DNA of 64,000 nt from Conus ventricosus. Taxonomy: Eukaryota; Mollusca; Gastropoda; Neogastropoda; Conidae. The DNA lies in contig CM031609.1 in assembly GCA_018398815.1 (NCBI GenBank), positions 26,544,727 to 26,608,726 on the forward strand, read 5' to 3'. How positions within the stretch are numbered: the stretch's first letter is position 1; each line of letters begins with the position of its first letter. This document shows positions 36,790 to 49,188 of this stretch, piece by piece. Made by a program: the position numbers and the translations under genes. The notes beneath the pieces were generated by a model. It did no database searches. It was given only the letters and a program-made list of their open reading frames with translations, and was not told the origin of the DNA.

Positions 36790-39226
36790 TTAGTTTAAAG
36801 TTATATTAGTGCACATGTACCAAACAATTAAATTCACATTAAATCTGATATTCTGTTCAGCATGGGGAAGGGGCAGGAAATGGGAGGGATGGAGAAGGGA
36901 ACAGGGAAGGGGGAATGAAAACAAGCTGTCAAATGTGTGTATGAAAGTGTACAGATTCAATTTCACTGGTCTTTTGACCTGACGTCCATATCTTGTCACT
37001 GAGTCATTGTTTTCAACTGATGAGTCAGAACACAAGTTTTCTTCACTGTTGATGTTCTCTGTGCTTTGACTGGTAACCTCTGCATCAGGTTCAGGACAAA
37101 CAATGTCTGATAGCACATGAACAGGTGGTTGAGCATCTGGTGTGGGTCTCATATCCTCAGCCTTCCATGGAAGAGACACCACATATCTGTCTTCAGAGAA
37201 CTGAACCTTTTATTATTTTTTTTTAAATCCTCCAACACCAGATCAACTACTGGAGGCCCTTTGTCACATATGCCAACTGATTCCAAGTCCCCCAAATTAT
37301 TCAAATTGGACTCTGAAATGCAAAACAATTGATGAGAAATACCAACTTTGTCAGAGACATCTTTGGTTCCAGGCAAAGGACCATACAAAATCCAACCAAA
37401 CACTGACCGCTGAGCCACCAGACCCTCAAACAAGAACACCATCTCAGGTGTTATCAGCTTCCAGTAGGCATCAAGACCCACAAGAATATCCACCTTTACT
37501 TCACCATCCTCATGAACATCAACAAACTCAATGTTTTTGCCAAACGATGTCAGCACATTTTGAGGGATAGCTGGACGGTACATGGGAGCACAAATAGTAG
37601 GAATCTCCGTAGCCTTCACAGACACATTTCCCTCAGACCCCTGTAAAGTTACCTTGTACACATTCCTCTGTTCAGCATTGCTGGTTTGATCATTGCCAAA
37701 GGCAGCATAAGCTAGACTTTGAGACCCAACCCACTCAGGCTGAATTCTGTTCACTAGATCACTTGAAATGTAAGTTCTATCAGACCCAGTGTCAAACAAG
37801 ACAACAGCTTCAGTGATTCCACACTTTCCATGCACTGAAACACGGGCAGTGTGCAACAAAACATGGGAAGAAGCCTTTTCAGAGATAGTGTTCACACTTG
37901 ACAGATTTGCATTAACATTTGACACAACTGTGTTAGATGTGGGTGTGGTTGTACTAGAAGGTACTGCATTGACATCAGTGTTGCCATTAGAGGAGAAATT
38001 TTGTCTTGGAACACACAGCAGAGCATGATGTTTTCCCTTGCATTTAGTACATTTTGCACAGCATTTTCTGTAATTGTGTCCCTTTGCTGTGGACAGACAA
38101 CGAAAGCATGCACCTACACGCCGTAACACATCTTTTCGGTCCCCCACTGGTGCCTTGGTAATGCCATAGCAACGTTCTAATGTGTGTCCATGACGCTGAC
38201 ACAGTTCACAGGTTAGACGAGCAGTCCCAGCTGTGTACAAAGATGCTGCAGTAGCCACAGGAACAAACTTGTCAAACACTGAACTGCTCACACCATCTCT
38301 CAGAAAGGTTTGAGAACGCTCACTACGTTCTATTTCCCGCTGCAGGAAATCTAACAGAAACTGTAAGTCGCTCTCATGCTGAGCACCATCTCTTGCCCAC
38401 TCCATGCGCAGCTCAGAAGGAAGGCGAGACAGAATGAGTGGCGTCAAAACAACTCCATACTGCTGTCCTGAAATACCCAATGACTCAAGACTGCGAACCT
38501 GTGCCTGTAAATCATCAAATATTTTCCACAAAACTGAAACTGAAGGGTTGACGAGGTACATTTATAGCAAGCAACGCCTCAATGTGTGCAAAGATAATAC
38601 GTTCAGGACGGCCAAACCGTTTTCTCAAAATATCACAAGCAGCTCTGTAGTTGGCAGCAGTCAAAGACAACCCTTGTACAGCTGCTTTGGCTTCCCCTTT
38701 GAGGAGCGACAAAAGATATGAAAATTTTGTTATGTTAGGTAATTCACTAGCATCCACAACTGCCTGAAACTGCTCCCAAAAAGAGGTCCAAGTAGTGACA
38801 TCTCCTGTGAAAATAGGTAATTCCAATTTGGGCAACTTTGCCTCCACATTTGCAGTAGACGCAACACCAGAACCAGAACCTTTTGATGAATGGGACCCAT
38901 CACCACAATCACCAGTAGACTTACTGTTACGTACTGCAAGCAACTTTGCAGCTTTAATACGAGGCACTCTTGCATTTTCACGATAATCAGCTGCTTCTGC
39001 AATGTCACTGTTGAGTTCCGAAAGTTCGATTTCAAGCTCGACCCCTGACTGAGCTTCATCTAAAATTCGAAGCCTGCTGTCAAATTCTTCAATAGCGTCA
39101 GCAATTTCAACAGTGTTAACATCAATATTCTCACAAAGTTCGGCCAAATCTTTTTCTACAACGATTAACCCAACCACGGGCCGCCACACGTGCTCGGACA
39201 GCAGACTTCAACGGATCAGACGACAT
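36790..39226 (-). pseudogene. BEL/Pao gag-protease with pol core deleted
   Basis: Minus strand. The start codon is probably at 39226 (MSSDPLK). The gag part has the DUF1759-type region (LPIFTGDVTTWTSFWEQF, then FSYLLSLLKGEA). C-rich knuckles follow (CELCQRHGH; CFRCLSTAKGH; CAKCTKCKGKHH). The retropepsin-like DUF1758 region then has the catalytic motif VLFDTGSDRTYI. Immediately after the first residues expected of RT (a SLPWK box, ~37165), the frame passes into a tail ending in YGRQVKRPVKL, which is typical of the far C-terminus of Pao polyproteins. RT, RNase H and integrase are therefore missing. Frameshifts near 39180, 38540 and 37200 break what remains. It could move only with help from another element. 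Confidence 0.83.
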
Positions 39227-39333
39227 GTTCGTATCAACAACGACGATCGAAACAATGAATGAAAAAAACAATAAAATATTTCCTGGGACCGCTAGCCGCA
39301 TACACAAAATAGCAGCAGTTAACAGACACCTTT

Positions 39334-39350
39334 TCCCGGTTCCGGCACCA
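39334..39350 (-). promoter_or_regulatory. Primer-binding site of the BEL/Pao element
   Basis: Read on the minus strand: TGGTGCCGGAACCGGGA, starting with TGG as a tRNA 3' CCA complement should. It lies six bases inside the 5' LTR edge. It sets the orientation of the element. Confidence 0.7.
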
Positions 39351-39356
39351 AAATAT

Positions 39357-39538
39357 TTCAATAAACTATGGAACATATTACAAACCACACAGGGGGTTCG
39401 TAAAAAACACCCGAAGCCATCAACGGTCGTCAATAACCCTTTTTTTATTTTCTATACTTCAACATGGGAGAGCTAGAAAAAGACTGGTCACTATACGTGG
39501 ATGCAAAAACATCCAAAACAAATACCGCAATCTTCAAC
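39357..39538 (-). repeat. BEL/Pao 5' LTR, truncated
   Basis: Matches the 3' LTR over ~180 bases, then breaks off into a CA/CG microsatellite at 39538, so the LTR start (promoter side) is missing. Confidence 0.8.
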
Positions 39539-39727
39539 ACACACAACACACGCGCGCGCGCGCACGCACACACACATAACAACAACAACACCATCAACAA
39601 CCCCCCCCCCCCCCACACACACACACACACACACTCCACTCACATTCACACGCGCGCGCGCGAACGCACGCACACACACACACACACACACACGCACGCA
39701 CGCATACATTCACGCACACACACACAC
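39537..39727. repeat. CA / CGCG / CAA composite microsatellite
   Basis: Alternating CA with CGCGCG blocks (39550-39564 and 39651-39662) and a C run (39600-39614). It replaces the start of the BEL/Pao 5' LTR. Confidence 0.95.
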
Positions 39728-39816
39728 CCCAATATACGATGACGTCACAGGAAATGAAGGAGACTGCCAGCAGTTAACTTTCTCGCGAGGTAAAAGTTTT
39801 TGCAAGTGGCTAAGAC

Positions 39817-40759
39817 ATGAAATCCAGAAGTAACGGCACTCCTGCGTGCAAACGTATAACGCGGCTTCCCAACGATGGTCAGCTTCGAACGCAAACACGT
39901 CCGATCGTTCGGAGAGTCATCAATGCGACCCACGAAACGAGAAGCCGTCCACTGATCCTACACCAACGACAGTGGATTCTTCGAATGCGTCAGTGTGCAG
40001 CGGCGTTATCTCGACACCTGTGCTGTGCGCAACATCCGACCCAACGCCTGACTTACGGCAAGTCATTTTAAATCTTTGCTGTCGAATATCCTCCCTAGAA
40101 AAAGCAGTGGAGTTTCAAAACGGCATGATTCAGAACATCGCCAAGCCGAAAGTTTCCATGACGACCACGGAAACACAAACAGACCCCTGCCCTCCAGCTG
40201 GACCCACCTACGCTGAAGTGGCGGGAAGTCGATTGTCGTCAGGCGTTGCGAGTCATCCTGCACAGCACAAGACGTCTGCTGCAGAAAAAAAATAGGGCCT
40301 ATCGAAGAAAGGTGGGACTAACAAAAGGTGTCCTGCCCTAGTCTTTCGAAGACAAATGACGCCAAACCATCCAAGGCTGACACGTCAAGAGATGACGTCA
40401 AGTACAAATCTCGTCATCTTGACGATTCCAAAAAGAAATCGAATACTAGTTCCAATCTATCGAATGTACTTATTCTTCGCGACTCTGTTATGAACGGAGT
40501 ACAAGAAACACGCCTTGGTCGGTCTTATCACTTCAAACCTTCAAAACAACGAAGCAACACTTTGAAAATAACTCAAGATCACTTGCAGGAGATAGCTACA
40601 AAAGAACCTCATCTTGATGCCGTGGTTGTCCACTGTGGGATTAACGACCTGAAGACAACAGAGCCAAATAAGCTGTGCAACACCTTCGTTAAATCACTTA
40701 AAGACGCATCAAGAAAGAATCTAACACCAGATTCGTCGTCAGCAAAGTTCCGACTGTGA
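39817..40759 (+). pseudogene. LINE ORF1 with SGNH-esterase domain
   Basis: The probable start ATG is at 39817. A polar N-terminal part is followed by a short helical region (CRISSLEKAVEFQNGMIQNI) and a TETQTDPCPPAGPTYAEVA linker; a stop follows at ~40293. A second frame (40328-40759) carries VLILRDSVMNGV (RDS in place of GDS at the nucleophile block) and LDAVVVHCGINDLK (GxND block). This arrangement is the esterase-type ORF1 of CR1-like LINEs, a nucleic-acid-binding or chaperone-type accessory protein. It is broken by shifts near 39870 and 40293-40328. Its 3' side is cut off at 40803 by the Gypsy LTR. The RT of the same element is not in the window. Confidence 0.7.
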
Positions 40760-40802
40760 AAGACCTGAAGATGGAGGTAAATTGGCAGTTATTTAATGCC
40801 AT

Positions 40803-43342
40803 TGTCAAGACGGGATGTCCGACTGTCCGAACCAAAGGAGAGTAGAGTCAGGCACTCGCACCACACTCACCGGAAAGCACAAGAACCCAGCCCGTACACA
40901 CACAAATAATATTTATTACACAAAACATCGCTTCACTCACACTCACACTCTAAGTGGGGTTGGGATAAATACAAGAAGAGGGAAGAAAGACAGAATAACA
41001 GAAAGTGGGGTAAAGAAGAAGACTGGATTACAAGAGGCTAGCTAATCCTGGGACAAAAATGAAAATAAACCCAAACTCCCCAGGGTTTGCCCAGCTAGTC
41101 TCCCTAACCCGCTACTATAAATGAGGTGAGGAAAGAAGAAAAGGAACAAAATAATAAATCAACAGAACAGGCCTAATCTCAGATAATTAAAAAAAATAAT
41201 AATAACCCTCCCCCCAAAAAAACACCCTACATCAATTCAAGTGAAAAAAATGACACACTGACATGCACCCTCACGCTCACATGACACAACATTATCTGTC
41301 CACCACTTATCTTTCGGAGTGGTCAGTAGTCTATGCCTGGCTCAATGTTCCCAGAAACGCCCAGGCGAAGTCTTGAAGTGTGGCCCCGAACGCATAACTG
41401 GCTGACAGTCAATTAAGTGGCCACCACCACATTGACAGGGTCACTCGTAGGGTGGCTGCAAACCAGGACTGGGTTGCTGAAGGGTGGCCCCACAGAAGAC
41501 CAGGTTACTGAAGGTTGCAACGAAGAGGTTGCACTGCAGAGGTTGCCTCAAACGGATCGCAGTCCTCCGGATCGCGGTCCGCACAGTTGCTGGATCCGTC
41601 CCGGCTGTCCAGATCCTCAGACGGTTCCCAGTGGAGAGACAGGAAGGACTGCACACGCCCAGCGTGCAAGCCAACGTGCGCGCAAACCCAAGAACAAAAC
41701 AAGCCCTAAAGCCTCGATTAAAATTATGTTTCAGCCCGTTGATTGTACTGGTCAGTTTGTCAGTGGGGAGGTAGTACAGAGGTCAGTGGTCAAAAAAAAG
41801 AAACCAAATCAAATAGGACTCCACAACATGTCAAGTTGGAGATGAAAGGGTGGTAGAAAGAGAAAAAAAATAGTCAAAAGGTAGAATTACAGGAAGGGGA
41901 GAGAAATAGACAAAAAAACAAAGACCAAAGTAAAGCCAAGCAAGTGATACAGAAAACCTGGACGGTAAGAGTGGGAAAAGAAATAAATAAAGGAGGTGTC
42001 ACCAGGAAGGTAAAGTAAGTTGAAGGTGGAAAAAGAGAGGGAAAGTCAGTCGACGTAAGAGTATGTCGCACACATTACATATTATAATAACCGACATAAC
42101 ATTTCAACTCTAGACTGTCCTTTTTCCCCCTTTGTCTTATCCTCTCACTTTTGAAATGAGGGGTTGGACATAAAAACTTTCCCTTAGCTTACCTCAGTAA
42201 ACTTTGCAAATTATAACTTATGACATTCAGAAATATTACAGCATAAACTGGCAACATTGCTACTACAGAATTGTGGCTTAAAAAACATTCTTTCAACTCC
42301 CATATGAATTTACTATAAAACGGAAGAAAAAAAATATAGCGAACAAGAAAAATAGAAAGGGCAACCAAAAGAAAATATTAAGACTTGACGGCCACACCTT
42401 CGCGCTCGACGTGACGACACAGGCAACACGGGAGGGGGAAAGCGAGCGATAGCAGGAAGATCGCACGGGGGAAAATTTAAGAAGATAGCTATATTAAAAA
42501 AAAACAACAACTCTGGAAACCTCAAAACCGTTTACTGACGAACAATTCCGCCATTGCTCGTTGTCGTGACCCGAAGCTAGTGGCGAATAAACCCGAGTAC
42601 CAGAAAGATAGAAATGTTCTCTACCAACGAGAATTTGAAATAATTTGGAAGAAAAGTAAATTTGAAACAAAGCATTCTATCACGGGGCGACGAGAAACGC
42701 GCGACTCAACGTTTTAATTCGGGAGTACTAAAAACTTACCAACAAGCTTGTGGATGGAGAGCCTAGTCGGACGCCCAACCAGCGAAGGATGGCGTCCCGT
42801 CCCAGGAAGCCCAAGTCCCACAGCGAAGGGGAACTAACCAGCAACGAAGCTGAGCCACGGAAAGTTCTGGCCAGAGGAGAGAGAGCTCTCGAACTGCAGC
42901 AGGTCTGACTTCGCAAGTGCCTGACCAAACTCCGGTTTCAAGCCGCTGGCACACCTCCCGTTAACTAAGTTATACCCGGCCCACGTGAACTGCCAAATCT
43001 CTCCAACTCTGCGAAATGGCTGGGGCCCCAGAACCACGGCAAGGGGAAAGGGAAAGGGGTTTAAAACAGCTATACCCTAGGGAAAAAACCCGAAAAATCT
43101 GGGCAAAAAAGATAAGATAAGTTTTTTTTTTGGCTTTAGCCCAGGACCGAAAGGGGGCCCAATCAGGGCTGTCACCGTCTCGGGCTAAAAAAAAACGCCA
43201 CAAATAGATAAAAAAAAAAGGACAGGTTATATTGAGGAGGGGGGAAAGGAGGAGGGTAAAACCAGTATGAAAAAAAAAAACGCATAGGGGAGGAATCTGC
43301 CCGTGACAAATCAACGAAAAAGTCTGCCACTGAGGCATGACA
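40803..43342 (-). repeat. Gypsy LTR A (3' LTR), 2540 bp
   Basis: It begins TGTCA (40803) and ends TGACA (43342), a perfect short inverted repeat as expected for LTR ends. It is followed at once by a polypurine tract on the minus strand. It aligns along its whole length with 49189-51518. 2.5 kb is long for a Gypsy LTR. The open frames inside are short and not shared intact with LTR B. Confidence 0.82.
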
Positions 43343-43352
43343 TCCCCCCCTC
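43343..43352 (-). promoter_or_regulatory. Polypurine tract of the Gypsy element
   Basis: On the minus strand GAGGGGGGGA abuts the LTR start TGTCATGCC. It is the expected primer site for plus-strand DNA synthesis and fixes the element's orientation. Confidence 0.75.
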
Positions 43353-46300
43353 AATCAAATCCCATACACGAACTTTCCTTAAACCCAAAATCAAGAACAT
43401 GAAACAACCTGAAAACGAACCCTTGTTCTGATTAAGTCTGGGCGGACATTACAGAAAGTGGACTGTTTTTTCCATTCTGTTAAAGTGTCGGCTTAACATT
43501 GTTCCCCCGGGAATATGCCTGAACTGGAAGGCCAGCTTTGGGCTCCAGGCCCCCACCCCATAGGCGCTTACTATGGCAAATCCGATGGATTATTAAAGTG
43601 GATGGTGATCACTCTCGGGATAAACCCCTCCCATAGAGGTAGGGGTAAAATTTCCCCTAGTACCCCAAACCACAGCCAGACATTCTTGCTCGATGGTGTG
43701 GTTTTTTTTCTGCACCTACCAATTCTTGCTGGCGTATGACACGGGCATGGCCCTCTTCCCTGATCCTGGAGAAATGCGGCCCCAAGTCCAACGTTGGATG
43801 CTCAGTGGTAGCACAAACGGTTTGGGGGTCCCCGTTGTGAATGGGGCTGGTAATGGCTTTTTGGGGTTTGGGAAAAGCTTCTGCGTCAGTGTCATCCAGG
43901 GAGTTTTCCGATTCCTGGCAGCGTCTTTTTTAAAGGGTTGGGCATGTCAGCAAGTGGGGAATAAAATTTCCCTTAGTATAAAACGGTCAAAAAATGACCT
44001 CAACTCTTTTAGACTGGGTGGCTTTGATCCTCGATCTGTGAATCTTGTCTTGCTCAGGGTGCGGTATCCCTCCCGACACGGGCCCAAAGGAAACTTTTTC
44101 AGTCCCCCAAAAACGGGCACTTGGTGGGGTCTTGCCGCCAGTGGCATTGCCTGGGCGGTCGAACACTTTCGGAGCACCTCCACATGTCGGCCCATTGTCT
44201 AAACTTTTTGGAGGTCGTAAATAAAATTGTGCACCTCGTGGGGTTGAGGGGCTCAAATCAGTACATCACTCTGTGAAGACTGCCCAGCGGTTTTTCAGTC
44301 CGAAAGGCTGACCTGAACTGGAATTGCCCCTCTGGGGGGGTGAACGCGGTTTTTCGCGCCCGAGGGTTCCATAGGGATCTGCCAGTCCCCTTGGCAAGAT
44401 TTCTTGGAGAAGAAACGGGCGGGGCAAGCTGGGCAAAGTTTTGTCTACATTTGGTTTGGCTCGGCGTCGAATTTTTAGTACCTTTGTTAAAACCGTCAAA
44501 AGTCGACGCAAAATGCTCTTGCCGTCAGACTTGACCCCAAAAGTATAGTGACGAGTATGGTGAAACACCCTCTATCATCCCTGCGCATCATTTGGATCCC
44601 CCTCTTCCTAATCCATTGCGAGTGAGGGAGGGGGTATTGCTTTCCCCGGTGGGCCCCCTGGGTGAGCGAAAGGGAAAGCCCCAAAAGATTACATGCAAGG
44701 GAAACGTGAGGATTCTTGGAACTTGGAAAAGTCTGTCACTTGACCCCCTCTGTCTTAGTGAGGGGGTTCGCAATTTTGAATCCCTCAAGCCCCTCCTGTA
44801 GAAGGGAAATACACGGGATGTCGAATTCCACTGCAGGCATTTTTTTTTTCCCTCGTCCCCTGGGGGTAAATCCGTTTTGGCAGACCTCTGTCGTTTTACC
44901 TTTTGGGGGTTGGCGTGAACGGTTTCCCCTTTTCCCTCTGCCCCGGATCAATAGTCCAGTCGCCAACCGCTTGGGGACGGGAAAGGGACCCTCCCAAAGG
45001 AAAATAAAGTTATTGTGAGAAAGGGAAGTAAAAAAAGAACCTCGTCCCCTGCCTAAAAAACAGCGCTGGCGAGCCTTTTGTATAGAAGCTTGTATCGCGT
45101 TGCCCCGTGCAGTTCGGTGGGCTAGCTCCGGGTTTGATGCTTTCTTTCCCTTTTAAAGCAGCACGTACTCAGCTTGGGTTTTGCTCTTCTTCTGCATCGT
45201 CCGGGGGCCACTGGTTCCTTGGTTTCCCATGGGTTTTCCTTTCAGTGTACGGCCGTTCAAGACTCAAAAGGGAGAAGCCATGTCCCTGGGGCACCCCCCT
45301 TTTGCAAAAAGCACTGTGGCAAAAATTGGGGCCCCGTTTTTGGCCCTGCTCTTGTGCTAATCTCCGGTTCATTTGTTTCAGAGCCCCATTAAAGCGTTCT
45401 ACCCCCCCATTAGCCTGGCGTGTATGGTGTGTGTCCCTTGTGGTTGGAGGAAGGGTAGATTTCCCGTCATCAGTCGGAATGACTGCGTTCCCCTTGGTCT
45501 AAAAGCACTTTGTCAGGGTCCCCCCCCGGTCCACATTTTCCCAAGGGGGTTTCAGCCACGGTCCCCCCAAAAAAATCTTTTCAGAGGGGTCCCCTCGGGT
45601 CCCTGGTGGCAAAATCGACCACACAGGACATGTCGATGCCCTCGGGTGAGAGGGAATGATGGGACCAATAAATCGACGCCCCCCTTTGGGGAAAGGGGGG
45701 TCCCAATAAAGGGGAAACGTCCCTAAGGGACAAGGTGTTGGTCCTTGGGGTTGTTTTTGGCAGGCATCGCAATTTCTGCAGTACTTGCGGACGTCCGTGG
45801 CGATTCCGGGCCCAGTAGAAGTCTTGCTGAATGCGCTCAGCGTACGCGGGCCCCCAGGTGTGCCACGGAGTGTCATGCCCTACCCGAAAGACAGTAGTGC
45901 GTAGTGCTCTAGGTCCCCAAAAGCTGCGTCGAGGGTGAAGGAGTAGCAAATCGCCTGTGAAGGAGCCCTTTGTGTTCCAGGAACTCAACAGAATATCTTT
46001 GGTTTCTTGGCATTTTCCCCCACAGGCTCGTTTCATTCTTTTGGGTCTTCAATGGAGGTCGGTGGTCTCGGGTTTCAAAGTGACGTTTCGATTGAGAGAG
46101 TGGTTTTTGAAGTGGTTTCAATACCTCCTTTCTTTCGGGCTTGTGCCCTGGTAATCATGCTGCCTATAGTGCTGGTGAGGGGAGCGGCTGTGCAGGGGTT
46201 TTAGTGCCCCCTCTTCGCCCGGCCCTAAAGGGTTTTTGCTGCCCAAAACCCTTTGGGGGGATTTTAGGCGAAAAACCCGGGGTGGCTTCCCTCCTGGAAA

Positions 46301-49168
46301 CGCATGCTTTTCCCATAAGGAGGGGGGATGCCGGTTTGCGTGCCCCCGCCCCTACCTTGTTTGAAGTAAGGGGTGGAAATGTAATAACACGGGCGCCTGG
46401 TGGGTTTGAAGTTCGCCTCCCTCCAGCAACCACAAATCTCTCCCCGCCCCGGTCCTGGGGTACCAGGGCCTCATCAATAAAAAAGGCGGTCGCCCCTGTG
46501 CCGGATGGCCTCCCCTTTTCCCTTACAGAGCGGAAACGGGGCTCAGGTGTTGTCACTTCATCCTCCATAAGACACAGTGACCCCCAGACCCCCGGGTTTC
46601 CCCCCTTTTCCCCTTTTTTGTGGACAATCTCGGACGTTGTTTTCCCGCCCCAGAGAAAGCAATCCGCATGCAGGTCCCGGGGCCTCCCGAAAAGGGTGGT
46701 TTCCCCGTTTTTGTGGGTGACGTGTCTTACGTTCACACGCCCCTTTCTCTGGTTTTTTCCTGGTGAGTCCCGAAGTGGGCTGCGAAAATGGCACTGCATC
46801 GCAAAGGTTGGCTTCTCCCCGGCTTGGGTTTAAGTTTTAGGCTTGGGTTACCCCAAATTGAAATTTTAACTCCCATGATACTGGCGGAAGCGTTCCAGCA
46901 AAAAGCAATCCCCATATCCCGTCTGATGCTTCGATCCAAAAATCGAGGGGTTTTCTTCAGGCGTTCGCCCAAAAAGGGGGAACGTTTCATCCAAACCCCC
47001 TTTTTTTAGTTCGAAATCTCTTGCGAAAGTTTCAGCAGTGAGATGGAGTCGTCGGCGAAGCGTGCCTTTAACTTGGTATGGGTACCGGAGGAATGTCTAC
47101 AAAGGCTTCCCTTTTCCCCCCTGTAGATGCTGATTTAAGGTGGAGCCTTCTTTCCCCGGTCGGGTTTTATGAGCCCCACCCCCTCAAAAGTTCAATGTAG
47201 GTGTCGATGTTGTCCCACGCGCTATACACGGGACCCCGTTAGGGGGGGCTAAAGGGGAGGTTCCCCCCTGGTTGGGGTTTCCGTCGCTTCCACAGGGGGG
47301 AAGCAAGCAAGGAACATTCGCACTACGTTTACCAGGTGCAAGGCTAACAGTCATCCCCCATGTGCCTTTTTTTCCCCCGTCGAGCCCGAAAACAGTTTTT
47401 TTTTCTTGGGATCCCCCCCGTTCCTTTCCCCCTCTCCCTTCTCTCTTTGTTCTTTCTTCCCCCTTTCTTCCCTCTTCTTTCTTTCCCCCCTCTCCAGTTC
47501 TTCCCCCCTTCCATCCCCCCCTTCTTTCCCCCTTTGCTCCTTGGTTCCGCTCTTCCCCTTTTCCCTCTTCCCTTTTCCCCCCTTTGTCCTTGGTTTCGCT
47601 TTCTTTCCACTTCCAAACGAGGTAGGGTCAAAAGGGGCACGAGAACCGTGAGCGGTGAAGCGGGGGGGGGGGGGGAAAGTCATCCAGGTGGACGTGGCAA
47701 ATCGGGGGCCTTTCTCAGGTGGGGGTCAAAAAACTCCTAGGAGTGGTAGTCGGGGCCGAGAGGGAACCTGGCCAGGTGGGTAAACCCGTGAAAGCAAGTA
47801 GGGTTTGCCGTGATGGAGGATCCCCCACCCCAGGAGAAACACGATGGGTTGTGGGTCCCGTGGTGTCAGTGTGGAGGGGTACCCCTTCCAGGTAAATCCT
47901 ACCTTTTATATGGGACCCGGGTTTTCGGGACGGTTCGTCGAGCACCATGGGAGAAGTTGCAGCCTGTACCTACAGAGATCAGTCAATAGCCAAAGCAAAC
48001 CAGTATGACTCAAAGTTTGCGTGGGCCCTTGGGTACACAAACGCAACTACCCGGTTTTAGGAGGATACCCAAAACCCTCAACAAGTTTTCAGCAAGAAAT
48101 GACAAACCCCCCCATAAAACCCCAAAGTTTTGAAAATACCTCCAAAAGAGTTTCCCCCAAAAGGTTCATTGCGCACTTGCAATTCTGAAACTGCAACCCC
48201 AAGTGTGCGCAAAAGGCGGTTACCCCAGCTTATAAAGCGAAAAAAATAAGTGGAAGAAAAAGTCAAGAAGTCATTATGGTTGAACTTCCGCAAATAAACA
48301 CCGTGGAATCTTCACTAAGTGAGAGAAAAGCAAACAAAAGCTAACCAGAAACTAATGCAAGGCACAAGGTAACTTCCTTGAATTTGGGTACAAATCAAAA
48401 AAACGCTCGTAAGTGTTGAATTATACAAAGAATGTGTATGGCCGCAAGAAGACCCTACAATACCCAACAAAAAAAGGGCACCCCCAAAAAGAAAACAAAT
48501 GGGGAAAAAAGCCCCTTCCCCCCCAAAAGGGAATAAACAAATAACAATGACAACTATAACCTTTGGCCGTCATTTCTAAGTAACTTCCTTGGGGGGAAAA
48601 CGGATAAGTGTGCCCACCACGAGAAAGAAACTCAATGAACGATAACCAAAGTCCTTAATTACAAAACGGCCAAACCCAAGAGAACAAATGGTTATGTATT
48701 TCCTGAAAATATCCAAATGTAAACCCACCGAGTGAACGGCGCAACCCCTCTTACCCCTGTCAAAAAATCAAAAAAACCCCGGGGAACGGCAAAGTACATA
48801 ATTTTTTCAAAAAATCAAAATGAGTTGCCCAAGCAAACGGGAAAAAAAAAAAAAAATTAAGTCAAACCTTTGTAGCAAAACGATAATCCCCAAATGAAGA
48901 AAAAATCCCTTCGCGAGGAAAACAAATCGCAAACGGATGCGCAAGCGAACACACAAACGGGCGCACAAACAGAAAGGGGAGAACGAGCAGGCGCGGAGCA
49001 CGAAGGGGCTCAAGTGGCGCAAACCACTTACCCCCAGCCCCCCAACTCCACTCGCCCCCCGGCCCCCCCAACTCTAGAGTCCGCCCAAACCCAACCCCCC
49101 GCCAAAACCGAAACGGACAAAAAAGGGTTTTTTTTGGGTCGAGGAATGTGGCGAATACCCCAAATCAC
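43353..49168 (-). mobile_element. Gypsy internal region, corrupted
   Basis: Minus strand. Only the integrase is clear: an HHCC zinc-binding part with RIQQDFYW and DVRKYCRNCDACQK (~45760-45860), a core start with CVVDFATR (~45615), and the late core ERFNG-like region to LLYGR and PWETKE (~45400-45190), each in a different frame. Upstream gag, protease, RT and RNase H are not readable; the stretch 46100-49100 has distorted homopolymers and missing bases. The host function is self-propagation; this copy cannot be judged active or dead because the consensus is unreliable. Confidence 0.7.
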
Positions 49169-49185
49169 TTCCCAGCATCTCACCA
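49169..49185 (-). promoter_or_regulatory. Putative primer-binding site of the Gypsy element
   Basis: Read on the minus strand it starts TGGTGAGATGCTGGG, three bases after the TGACA... LTR edge at 49189. It begins with TGG as required for a tRNA CCA end; the matching tRNA was not identified. Confidence 0.5.
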
Positions 49186-49188
49186 TAA

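Noticed and set aside
41417..41845. 142-codon frame in Gypsy LTR A as a gene
   Set aside because: Not preserved in LTR B and without a domain.
47272..47740. Several frames in the pyrimidine-rich stretch
   Set aside because: Low-complexity Pro/Ser/Phe composition in corrupted sequence, overlapping on both strands.
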